From NCBI GenBank assembly GCA_963978905.1, contig OZ022260.1:335725-399724 (forward strand): DNA of 64,000 nt, in the 5' to 3' direction. The notes under the pieces are model-generated. The model searched no databases. It had not been told where the DNA came from and saw only the letters and a program-made list of their open reading frames with translations. A program made the translations under genes and the position numbers. This DNA is from Trichostrongylus colubriformis. Lineage: Eukaryota; Nematoda; Chromadorea; Rhabditida; Trichostrongylidae. Of the stretch, positions 29,401-43,500 are shown in pieces (position 1 is the first letter of the stretch; each line of letters begins with the position of its first letter).

Positions 29401-31797
29401 GTGTACAGATGTGTACAGATGTGTACAGATATGTACAAATGTGTACAGATGTGTACAGATGTGTACAGATGTGTACGGATGTGTACAAATGTGTACAGAT
29501 GTGTACGGATGTGTACAAATGTGTACAAATGTGTACAGATGTGTACAAATGTGTACAGATGTGTACAGATGTGTACAGATGTGTACAGATGTGTACAAAT
29601 GTGTACAGATGTGTACAAATGTGTACATATGTGTACGGATGTGTACAAATGTGTACAGATGTGTACAGATGTGTACAGATGTGTACAGATGTGTACAGAT
29701 GTGTACGGATGTGTACAGATGTGTACAAATGTGTACAAATGTGTACAAATGTGTACAAATGTGTACATATGTGTACGGATGTGTACAAATGTGTACAGAT
29801 GTGTACAGATGTGTACAGATGTGTACGGATGTGTACAAATGTGTACAGATGTGTACAGATGTGTACAAATGTGTACAGATGTGTACAAATGTGTACAGAT
29901 GTGTACAAATGTGTACATATGTGTACGGATGTGTACAAATGTGTACAGATGTGTACAGATGTGTACAGATATGTACGGATGTGTACAAATGTGTACAGAT
30001 GTGTACGGATGTGTACATATGTGTACAGATGTGTACAAATGTGTACAGATGTGTACAGATGTGTACAAATGTGTACAGATGTGTACAGATGTGTACAAAT
30101 GTGTACAGATGTGTACAGATGTGTACGGATGTGTACAGATGTGTACAGATGTGTACAAATGTGTACAGATGATGTGTACAACTGTGTACAGATGTGTACA
30201 AATGTGTACAGATGTGTACAGATGTGTACAAATGTGTACAGATGTGTACAAATGTGTACAGATGTGTACAAATGTGTACAGATGTGTACAGATGTGTACA
30301 AATGTGCACAGATGTGTACAAATGTGTACAGATGTGTACAGATGTGTACAAATGTGTACAGATGTGTACAAATGTGTACAGATGTGTACAAATGTGTACA
30401 GATGTGTACAGATGTGTACAAATGTGCACAGATGTGTACAAATGTGTACAGATGTGTACAAATGTGTACAGATGTGTACAAATATGTACAGATGTGTACA
30501 AATGTGTACAAATGTGTACAGATGTGTACAAATGTGTACAGATGTGTACAGATGTGTACAAATGTGTACAGATGTGTACAGATGTGTACAAATGTGTACA
30601 TATGTGTACGGATGTGTACAAATGTGTACAGATGTGTACAGATGTGTACAAATGTGTACAGATGTGTACAAATGTGTACAGATGTGTACAAATGTGTACA
30701 GATGTGTACAGATGTGTACAAATGTGTACAGATGTGTACAGATGTGTACAAATGTGTACAGATGTGTACAAATGTGTACAGATGTGTACAAATGTGTACA
30801 GATGTGTACAGATGTGTACAAATGTGCACAGATGTGTACAAATGTGTACAGATGTGTACAAATGTGTACAGATGTGTACAGATGTGTACGGATGTGTACA
30901 AATGTGTACAGATGTGTACAGATGTGTACAAATGTGTACATATGTGTACGGATGTGTACAAATGTGTACATATGTGTACGGATGTGTACAAATGTGTACA
31001 GATGTGTACAGATGTGTACAGATGTGTACGGATGTGTACAAATGTGTACAGGTGTGTACAGATGTGTACAAATGTGTACAAATGTGTACAGATGTGTACA
31101 GATGTGTACAAATGTGTACAGATGTGTACAGATGTGTACAAATGTGTACAGATGTGTACAGATGTGTACAAATGTGTACATATGTGTACGGATGTGTACA
31201 AATGTGTACAGATGTGTACAGATGTGTACAAATGTGTACAGATGTGTACAAATGTGTACAGATGTGTACAAATGTGTACAGATGTGTACAGATGTGTACA
31301 AATGTGTACAGATGTGTACAGATGTGTACAAATGTGTACAGATGTGTACAAATGTGTACAGATGTGTACAAATGTGTACAGATGTGTACAGATGTGTACA
31401 AATGTGCACAGATGTGTACAAATGTGTACAGATGTGTACAAATGTGTACAGATGTGTACAGATGTGTACGGATGTGTACAAATGTGTACAGGTGTGTACA
31501 GATGTGTACAAATGTGTACAAATGTGTACAGATGTGTACAGATGTGTACAAATGTGTACAGATGTGTACAGATGTGTACAAATGTGTACAGATGTGTACA
31601 GATGTGTACAAATGTGTACAGATGTGTACGGATGTGTACAAATGTGTACAGATGTGTACAGATGTGTACAAATGTGTACGGATGTGTACAAATGTGCACA
31701 GATGTGTACAGATGTGGACAACTGTGTACAGATGTGTACAGATGTGTGCAGATGTGGAGAACTGTGTACAGATGCGGACAACTGTGTACAGATGTGT
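26419..31797 (+). repeat. Decanucleotide satellite array 6 (5,379 bp)
   Basis: The first 2.5 kb follows array 5 (offset 6,638 bp) until about 28.93 kb, where two adjacent 11-bp units (GTTACAAATGT, GTTACAGATGT) mark a junction. From about 30.0 to 31.6 kb the composition changes. GG-type units become scarce, AG and AA units alternate, and GTGCACAG variants recur. The first 13-bp unit, GTACAGATGATGT, appears near 30,168. The array ends with the standard degenerate units. No gene is present. Confidence 0.97.
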
Positions 31798-32715
31798 ATT
31801 TTTTGGCTCTGCCTGCTTGCTTTAATTTGCTTCATCAAAACCGTTTCTATGCAAATTCGAATCCGATTCGGCTTGCGCTACAGCTTCTCTGCGCTCTAGT
31901 CATAGCGTTAGAGACGCAGAATACGGTGCATTGACGGTGCCTCTTTACAAACGTTCGCTCTAATGAGGTGTCCATTATCTAAGGATATACAAAGCATACG
32001 TGATTCCAGTACTGGAGTATGCGTCTTAGATTTGGAGTACCAACGTGTGGCAGACGAGTATCGTGAAAATATATATCTGCGACAGTTATCGGGATATATA
32101 AATTATATTTTATACCCAGCGTTGTTTTTCAATAGAATGTTTAATGTCCTGCATAATCCGTTATAAATTGACGTTGGGGAACAGGAAGGAATGTAACACC
32201 CAAATGCATTGTTCTGCCGCAAAGAATTTGTTTCCTTTGAAATAAAATTTGGAAAAGGACGATTAAATCTTTATGTCACACTAAATCGAACAAATCATCA
32301 CGTTCAGTTCAATCAGTTTCAATCAACAAAGCAGCAACACGATGAAGACACAAAATTATGAAAGGTGAGTGCACGAAAACTCCAGTCAACTTAAAATATT
32401 TGTCGTCCTAAAATGTCTATGTAGGACGGATACGAGAGTGAAGAGAGTCGGTTCATCACTTAATATATAGCAAACATAACTAGTAAATGTGAAATTTCAC
32501 AGATGTGAATAGCTGTGCCAATAATATTTTCACAGAAATCATCAAGAATTATTGAAGATCACCGCAACTGAAAGCTAAACACATAACCGAATGTGGGTTA
32601 TTGAAGAGATATGGAAAAGTGATTGGAACATTGGATTGGAGTGGAACATGGAGAAACACGAAAGAAAAGCGTAGAATTTCTATTTTTTCCGATCTCCCAC
32701 CACTTTTATTCCACT
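31798..32715 (+). repeat. 918-bp spacer, copy 6 (last)
   Basis: Same sequence and orientation as the other copies, starting 6,297 bp after copy 5. Contains the 67-codon open frame at 31963-32166. No further copy occurs in the next 26.7 kb of satellite. Confidence 0.9.
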
Positions 32716-34570
32716 GTGCACAAATGTGTACATATGTGTACGGATGTGTACAAATGTGTACAGATGCGTACAGATGTGTACAGATGTGTACGGATGTGTA
32801 CAAATGTGTACAGATGTGTACAGATGTGTACAGATGTGTACAAATGTGTACAAATGTGTACAAATGTGTACAGATGTGTACAAATGTGTACAGATGTGTA
32901 CAGATGTGTACAGATGTGTACGGATGTGTACAAATGTGTACAGGTGTGTACAGATGTGTACAAATGTGTACAGATGTGTACAAATGTGTACAGATGTGTA
33001 CAAATGTGTACATATGTGTACGGATGTGTACAAATGTGTACAGATGTGTACAGATGTGTACAGATGTGTACGGATGTGTACAAATGTGTACAGATGTGTA
33101 CAGATGTGTACAGGTGTGTACAAATGTGTACATATGTGTACAAATGTGTACAGATGTGTACAAATGTGTACAGATGTGTACAGATGTGTACAAATGTGTA
33201 CAGATGTGTACAGATGTGTACAGATGTGTACAGATGTGTACAGATGTGTACGGATGTGTACAAATGTGTTACAGATGTGTACAAATGTGTACAGATGTGT
33301 ACAGATGTGTACAGATGTGTACAGATATGTACAAATGTGTACAGATGTGTACAAATGTGTACAGATGTGTACAGATGTGTACAAATGTGTACAGATGTGT
33401 ACAGATGTGTACAAATGTGTACATATGTGTACGGATGTGTACAAATGTGTACAGATGTGTACAGATGTGTACAGATGTGTACGGATGTGTACAAATGTGT
33501 ACAGATGTGTACAGATGTGTACAGATGTGTACAAATGTGTACATATGTGTACAAATGTGTACAGATGTGTACAAATGTGTACAGATGTGTACAGATGTGT
33601 ACAAATGTGTACAGATGTGTACAGATGTGTACAGATGTGTACAGATGTGTACAGATGTGTACGGATGTGTACAAATGTGTTACAGATGTGTACAAATGTG
33701 TACAGATGTGTACAGATGTGTACAGATGTGTACAGATATGTACAAATGTGTACAGATGTGTACAAATGTGTACAGATGTGTACAGATGTGTACAAATGTG
33801 TACAGATGTGTACAGATGTGTACGGATGTGTACAAATGTGTACAGATGTGTACGGATGTGTACAAATGTGTTACAGATGTGTACAAATGTGTACATATGT
33901 GTACGGATGTGTACAAATGTGTACAAATGTGTACAGATGTGCACAGATGTGTACAGATGTGTACAAATGTGTACATATGTGTACGGATGTGTACAAATGT
34001 GTACAGATGTGTACGGATGTGTACAAATGTGTACAGATGTGTACAGATGTGTACAGATGTGTACGGATGTGTACAAATGTGTACAGATGTGTACAGATGT
34101 GTACAAATGTGTACAGATGTGTACAAATGTGTACAGATGTGTACAAATGTGTACATATGTGTACGGATGTGTACAAATGTGTACAGATGTGTACAGATGT
34201 GTACAGATATGTACGGATGTGTACAAATGTGTACAGATGTGTACAGATGTGTACAGATGTGTACAAATGTGCACAGATGTGTACAGATGTGTACAGATGT
34301 GTACAGATGTGTACAGATGTGTACAAATGTGTACAGATGTGTACAGATGTGTACAGATGTGTACAGATGTGTACAGATGTGTACAAATGTGTACAGATGT
34401 GTACAGATGTGTACAGATGTGTACAAATGTGTACATATGTGTACAAATGTGTACAGATGTGTACAAATGTGTACAGATGTGTACAGATGTGTACAAATGT
34501 GTACAGATGTGTACAGATGTGTACAGATGTGTACAGATGTGTACAGATGTGTACGGATGTGTACAAATGT

Positions 34571-37500
34571 GTTACAGATGTGTACAAATGTGTACAGATG
34601 TGTACAGATGTGTACAGATGTGTACGGATGTGTACAAATGTGTACAGATGTGTACGGATGTGTACAAATGTGTACAGATGTGTACAAATGTGTACAGATG
34701 ATGTGTACAGATGTGTACAGATGTGTACAGATGTGTACAAATGTGTACAGATGTGTACAAATGTGTACAGATGATGTGTACAGATGTGTACAGATGTGTA
34801 CAGATGTGTACAAATGTGTACAGATGTGTACAGATGTGTACAGATGTGTACAAATGTGTACAGATGTGTACGGATGTGTACAAATGTGTACAAATGTGTA
34901 CAGATGTGTACAAATGTGTACAGATGTGTACAGATGTGTACAGATGTGTACAGATGTGTACAGATGTGTACAGATATGTACAAATGTGTACAGATGTGTA
35001 CAGATGTGTACAGATGTGTACGGATGTGTACAAATGTGTACAGATGTGTACGGATGTGTACAAATGTGTACAAATGTGTACAGATGTGTACAAATGTGTA
35101 CAGATGTGTACAGACGTGTACAGATGTGTACAGATGTGTACAGATGTGTACAAATGTGCACAGATGTGTACAGATGTGTACAGATGTGTACAGATGTGTA
35201 CAGATGTGTACAAATGTGTACAGATGTGTACAAATGTGTACAGATGTGTACAGATGTGTACAGATGTGTACAGATGTGTACAGATGTGTACAAATGTGCA
35301 CAGATGTGTACAGATGTGTACAAATGTGTACATATGTGTACGGATGTGTACAAATGTGTACATATGTGTACGGATGTGTACAAATGTGTACAGATGTGTA
35401 CAGATGTGTACAGATGTGTACGGATGTGTACAAATGTGTACAGGTGTGTACAAATGTGTACAGATGTGTACAAATGTGTACAGATGTGTACAAATATGTA
35501 CAGATGTGTACAAATGTGTGCAGATGTGTACAAATGTGTACGGATGTGTACAAATGTGTGCAGATGTGTACAAATGTGTACAGATGTGTACAAATGTGTA
35601 CAGATGTGTACAAATGTGTACAGATGTGTACAAATGTGTACAGATGTGTACAGATGTGTACAGATGTGTACAGATATGTACAAATGTGTACATATGTGTA
35701 CAAATGTGTACAGATGTGTACAAATGTGTGCAGATGTGTACAAATGTGTACGGATGTGTACATATGTGTACAAATGTGTACAGATGTGTACAAATGTGTG
35801 CAGATGTGTACAAATGTGTACGGATGTGTACAAATGTGTACAGATGTGTACGGATGTGTACAAATGTACAGATGTGTACAGATGATGTGTACAGATGTGT
35901 ACAAATGTGTACAGATGTGTACAAATGTGTACAGATGTGTACAAATGTGTGCAGATGTGTACAGATGTGTACAAATGTGTACAGATGTGTACAAATGTGT
36001 ACAGATGTGTACAGATGTGTACAGATATGTACAAATGTGTACATATGTGTACAGATGTGTACGGATGTGTACAGATGTGTACGGATGTGTACAAATGTAC
36101 AGATGTGTACAGATGTGTACAAATATGTACAGATGTGTACGGATGTGTACAGATGTGTACAGTTGATGTGTACAGATGTGTACAAATGTGTACAGATGTG
36201 TACAGATGTGTACGGATGTGTACATATGTGTACAAATGTGTACATATGTGTACAGATGTGTACAAATGTGTACAGATGTGTACAAATGTGTACAGATGTG
36301 TACAGATGTGTACAGATGTGTACAAATGTGTGCAGATGTGTACAAATGTGTACGGATGTGTACAAATGTGTGCAGATGTGTACAAATGTGTACAGATGTG
36401 TACAAATGTGTACAGATGTGTACAAATGTGTACAGATGTGTACAAATGTGTACAGATGTGTACAGATGTGTACAGATGTGTACAGATATGTACAAATGTG
36501 TACATATGTGTACAAATGTGTACAGATGTGTACAAATGTGTGCAGATGTGTACAAATGTGTACGGATGTGTACATATGTGTACAAATGTGTACAGATGTG
36601 TACAAATGTGTGCAGATGTGTACAAATGTGTACGGATGTGTACAAATGTGTACAGATGTGTACGGATGTGTACAAATGTACAGATGTGTACAGATGATGT
36701 GTACAGATGTGTACAAATGTGTACAGATGTGTACAAATGTGTACAGATGTGTACAAATGTGTGCAGATGTGTACAGATGTGTACAAATGTGTACAGATGT
36801 GTACAAATGTGTGCAGATGTGTACAGATGTGTACAAATGTGTACAGATGTGTACAAATGTGTACAGATGTGTACAGATGTGTACAGATATGTACAAATGT
36901 GTACATATGTGTACAGATGTGTACGGATGTGTACAGATGTGTACGGATGTGTACAAATGTACAGATGTGTACAGATGTGTACAAATATGTACAGATGTGT
37001 ACGGATGTGTACAGATGTGTACAGTTGATGTGTACAGATGTGTACAAATGTGTACAGATGTGTACAAATGTGTACAGATGTGTACAGATGTGTACGGATG
37101 TGTACATATGTGTACAAATGTGTACATATGTGTACGGATGTGTACAAATGTGTAAAGATGTGTACAAATGTGTACAGATGTGTACAAATGTGTACAAATA
37201 TGTACGGATGTGTACAAATGTGTACAAATGTGTACAGATGTGTACGGATGTGTACAAATGTACAGATGTGTACAGATGATGTGTACAGATGTGTACAAAT
37301 GTGTACAGATGTGTACAAATGTGTACAAATGTGTACAGATGTGTACAGATATGTACAAATGTGTACATATGTGTACAGATGTGTACGGATGTGTACAGAT
37401 GTGTACGGATGTGTACAAATGTACAGATGTGTACAGATGTGTACAAATATGTACAGATGTGTACGGATGTGTACAGATGTGTACAGTTGATGTGTACAGA

Positions 37501-40500
37501 TGTGTACAAATGTGTACAGATGTGTACAAATGTGTACAGATGTGTACAGATGTGTACGGATGTGTACATATGTGTACAAATGTGTACATATGTGTACGGA
37601 TGTGTACAAATGTGTACAAATGTGTACAGATGTGTACAAATGTGTAGAGATGTGTACAGATGTGTACAAATGTGCACAGATGTGTACAAATGTGTACAGA
37701 TGTGTACAAATGTGTACAGATGTGTACAGATGTGTACGGATGTGTACATATGTGTACAAATGTGTACATATGTGTACAGATGTGTACAAATGTGTACAGA
37801 TGTGTACAAATGTGTACAGATGTGTACAGATGTGTACAGATGTGTACAAATGTGTGCAGATGTGTACAAATGTGTACGGATGTGTACAAATGTGTGCAGA
37901 TGTGTACAAATGTGTACAGATGTGTACAAATGTGTACAGATGTGTACAAATGTGTACAGATGTGTACAAATGTGTACAGATGTGTACAGATGTGTACAGA
38001 TGTGTACAGATATGTACAAATGTGTACATATGTGTACAAATGTGTACAGATGTGTACAAATGTGTGCAGATGTGTACAAATGTGTACGGATGTGTACATA
38101 TGTGTACAAATGTGTACAGATGTGTACAAATGTGTGCAGATGTGTACAAATGTGTACGGATGTGTACAAATGTGTACAGATGTGTACGGATGTGTACAAA
38201 TGTACAGATGTGTACAGATGATGTGTACAGATGTGTACAAATGTGTACAGATGTGTACAAATGTGTACAGATGTGTACAAATGTGTGCAGATGTGTACAG
38301 ATGTGTACAAATGTGTACAGATGTGTACAAATGTGTACAGATGTGTACAGATGTGTACAGATATGTACAAATGTGTACATATGTGTACAGATGTGTACGG
38401 ATGTGTACAGATGTGTACGGATGTGTACAAATGTACAGATGTGTACAGATGTGTACAAATATGTACAGATGTGTACGGATGTGTACAGATGTGTACAGTT
38501 GATGTGTACAGATGTGTACAAATGTGTACAGATGTGTACAAATGTGTACAGATGTGTACAGATGTGTACGGATGTGTACATATGTGTACAAATGTGTACA
38601 TATGTGTACGGATGTGTACAAATGTGTAAAGATGTGTACAAATGTGTACAGATGTGTACAAATGTGTACAAATATGTACGGATGTGTACAAATGTGTACA
38701 AATGTGTACAGATGTGTACGGATGTGTACAAATGTACAGATGTGTACAGATGATGTGTACAGATGTGTACAAATGTGTACAGATGTGTACAAATGTGTAC
38801 AGGTGTGTACAGATGTGTACAGATGTGTACAAATGTGTACAGATGTGTACAGATGTGTACAAATGTGTACAGATGTGTACAAATGTGTACAGATGTGTAC
38901 AGATGTGTACAAATGTGTACATATGTGTACGGATGTGTACAAATGTGTACAGATGTGTACGGATGTGTACAAATGTACAGATGTGTACAGATGATGTGTA
39001 CAGATGTGTACAAATGTGTACAGATGTGTACAAATGTGTACAGATGTGTACAAATGTGTGCAGATGTGTACAGATGTGTACAAATGTGTACAGATGTGTA
39101 CAAATGTGTACAGATGTGTACAGATGTGTACAAATATGTACAAATGTGTACATATGTGTACAGATGTGTACGGATGTGTACAGATGTGTACGGATGTGTA
39201 CAAATGTACAGATGTGTACAGATGTGTACGGATGTGTACAAATGTACAGATGTGTACAGATGATGTGTACAGATGTGTACAAATGTGTACAGATGTGTAC
39301 AAATGTGTACGGATGTGTACAGATGTGTACAGTTGATGTGTGCAGATGTGTACAAATGTGTACGGATGTGTACAAATGTGTGCAGATGTGTACAAATGTG
39401 TACAGATGTGTACAAATGTGTACAGATGTGTACAAATGTGTACAGATGTGTACAAATGTGTACAGATGTGTACAGATGTGTACAGATGTGTACAGATATG
39501 TACAAATGTGTACATATGTGTACAAATGTGTACAGATGTGTACAAATGTGTGCAGATGTGTACAAATGTGTACGGATGTGTACATATGTGTACAAATGTG
39601 TACAGATGTGTACAAATGTGTGCAGATGTGTACAAATGTGCACAGATGTGTACAAATGTGTACAGATGTGTACAGATGTGTACAAATGTGTACAGATGTG
39701 TACAAATGTGTACAGATGTGTACAAATGTGTAGAGATGTGTACAGATGTGTACAAATGTGCACAGATGTGTACAAATGTGTACAGATGTGTACAAATGTG
39801 TACAGATGTGTACAGATGTGTACAAATGTGTACAGATGTGTACAGATGTGTACAGATGTGTACAAATGTGTACAGATGTGTACGGATGTGTACAAATGTG
39901 TACAAATGTGTACAGATGTGTACAAATGTGTACAGATGTGTACAGATGTGTACGGATGTGTACATATGTGTACAAATGTGTACATATGTGTACAGATGTG
40001 TACAAATGTGTACAGATGTGTACAAATGTGTACAGATGTGTACAGATGTGTACAGATGTGTACAAATGTGTGCAGATGTGTACAAATGTGTACGGATGTG
40101 TACAAATGTGTGCAGATGTGTACAAATGTGTACAGATGTGTACAAATGTGTACAGATGTGTACAAATGTGTACAGATGTGTACAAATGTGTACAGATGTG
40201 TACAGATGTGTACAGATGTGTACAGATATGTACAAATGTGTACATATGTGTACAAATGTGTACAGATGTGTACAAATGTGTGCAGATGTGTACAAATGTG
40301 TACGGATGTGTACATATGTGTACAAATGTGTACAGATGTGTACAAATGTGTGCAGATGTGTACAAATGTGTACGGATGTGTACAAATGTGTACAGATGTG
40401 TACGGATGTGTACAAATGTACAGATGTGTACAGATGATGTGTACAGATGTGTACAAATGTGTACAGATGTGTACAAATGTGTACAGATGTGTACAAATGT

Positions 40501-43500
40501 GTGCAGATGTGTACAGATGTGTACAAATGTGTACAGATGTGTACAAATGTGTACAGATGTGTACAGATGTGTACAGATATGTACAAATGTGTACATATGT
40601 GTACAGATGTGTACGGATGTGTACAGATGTGTACGGATGTGTACAAATGTACAGATGTGTACAGATGTGTACAAATATGTACAGATGTGTACGGATGTGT
40701 ACAGATGTGTACAGTTGATGTGTACAGATGTGTACAAATGTGTACAGATGTGTACAAATGTGTACAGATGTGTACAGATGTGTACGGATGTGTACATATG
40801 TGTACAAATGTGTACATATGTGTACGGATGTGTACAAATGTGTAAAGATGTGTACAAATGTGTACAGATGTGTACAAATGTGTACAAATATGTACGGATG
40901 TGTACAAATGTGTACAAATGTGTACAGATGTGTACGGATGTGTACAAATGTACAGATGTGTACAGATGATGTGTACAGATGTGTACAAATGTGTACAGAT
41001 GTGTACAAATGTGTACAGGTGTGTACAGATGTGTACAGATGTGTACAAATGTGTACAGATGTGTACAGATGTGTACAAATGTGTACAGATGTGTACAAAT
41101 GTGTACAGATGTGTACAGATGTGTACAAATGTGTACATATGTGTACGGATGTGTACAAATGTGTACAGATGTGTACGGATGTGTACAAATGTACAGATGT
41201 GTACAGATGATGTGTACAGATGTGTACAAATGTGTACAGATGTGTACAAATGTGTACAGATGTGTACAAATGTGTGCAGATGTGTACAGATGTGTACAAA
41301 TGTGTACAGATGTGTACAAATGTGTACAGATGTGTACAGATGTGTACAAATATGTACAAATGTGTACATATGTGTACAGATGTGTACGGATGTGTACAGA
41401 TGTGTACGGATGTGTACAAATGTACAGATGTGTACAGATGTGTACGGATGTGTACAAATGTACAGATGTGTACAGATGATGTGTACAGATGTGTACAAAT
41501 GTGTACAGATGTGTACAAATGTGTACGGATGTGTACAGATGTGTACAGTTGATGTGTGCAGATGTGTACAAATGTGTACGGATGTGTACAAATGTGTGCA
41601 GATGTGTACAAATGTGTACAGATGTGTACAAATGTGTACAGATGTGTACAAATGTGTACAGATGTGTACAAATGTGTACAGATGTGTACAGATGTGTACA
41701 GATGTGTACAGATATGTACAAATGTGTACATATGTGTACAAATGTGTACAGATGTGTACAAATGTGTGCAGATGTGTACAAATGTGTACGGATGTGTACA
41801 TATGTGTACAAATGTGTACAGATGTGTACAAATGTGTGCAGATGTGTACAAATGTGTACGGATGTGTACAAATGTGTACAGATGTGTACGGATGTGTACA
41901 AATGTACAGATGTGTACAGATGATGTGTACAGATGTGTACAAATGTGTACAGATGTGTACAAATGTGTACAGATGTGTACAAATGTGTGCAGATGTGTAC
42001 AGATGTGTACAAATGTGTACAGATGTGTACAAATGTGTACACATGTGTACAGATGTGTACAGATATGTACAAATGTGTACATATGTGTACAGATGTGTAC
42101 GGATGTGTACAGATGTGTACGGATGTGTACAAATGTACAGATGTGTACAGATGTGTACAAATATGTACAGATGTGTACGGATGTGTACAGATGTGTACAG
42201 TTGATGTGTACAGATGTGTACAAATGTGTACAGATGTGTACAAATGTGTACAGATGTGTACAGATGTGTACGGATGTGTACAAATGTGTACAGATGTGTA
42301 CAAATGTGTACGGATGTGTACAGATGTGTACAAATGTGTACAAATATGTACGGATGTGTACAAATGTGTACAAATGTGTACAGATGTGTACGGATGTGTA
42401 CAAATGTACAGATGTGTACAGATGATGTGTACAGATGTGTACAAATGTGTACAGATGTGTACAAATGTGTACAGGTGTGTACAGATGTGTACAGATGTGT
42501 ACAAATGTGTACAGATGTGTACAGATGTGTACAAATGTGTACAGATGTGTACAGATGTGTACAAATGTGTACATATGTGTACGGATGTGTACAAATGTGT
42601 ACATATGTGTACGGATGTGTACAAATGTGTACAAATGTGTACAGATGATGTGTACAAATGTGTACAGATGATGTGTACAAATGTGCACAGATGTGTACAA
42701 ATGTGTACAGATGTGTACAGATGTGTACAAATGTGTACAGATGTGTACAAATGTGTACAGATGTGTACAAATGTGTAGAGATGTGTACAGATGTGTACAA
42801 ATGTGCACAGATGTGTACAAATGTGTACAGATGTGTACAAATGTGTACAGATGTGTACAGATGTGTACAAATGTGTACAGATGTGTACAGATGTGTACAG
42901 ATGTGTACAAATGTGTACAGATGTGTACGGATGTGTACAAATGTGTACAAATGTGTACAGATGTGTACAAATGTGTACAGATGTGTACAGATGTGTACAG
43001 ATGTGTACAGATGTGTACAGATGTGTACAGATATGTACAAATGTGTACAGATGTGTACAGATGTGTACAGATGTGTACGGATGTGTACAAATGTGTACAG
43101 ATGTGTACGGATGTGTACAAATGTGTACAAATGTGTACAGATGTGTACAAATGTGTACAGATGTGTACAGACGTGTACAGATGTGTACAGATGTGTACAG
43201 ATGTGTACAAATGTGCACAGATGTGTACAGATGTGTACAGATGTGTACAGATGTGTACAAATGTGTACAGATGTGTACAAATGTGTACAGATGTGTACAG
43301 ATGTGTACAGATGTGTACAGATGTGTACAGATGTGTACAAATGTGCACAGATGTGTACAGATGTGTACAAATGTGTACATATGTGTACGGATGTGTACAA
43401 ATGTGTACATATGTGTACGGATGTGTACAAATGTGTACAGATGTGTACAGATGTGTACAGATGTGTACGGATGTGTACAAATGTGTACAGGTGTGTACAA

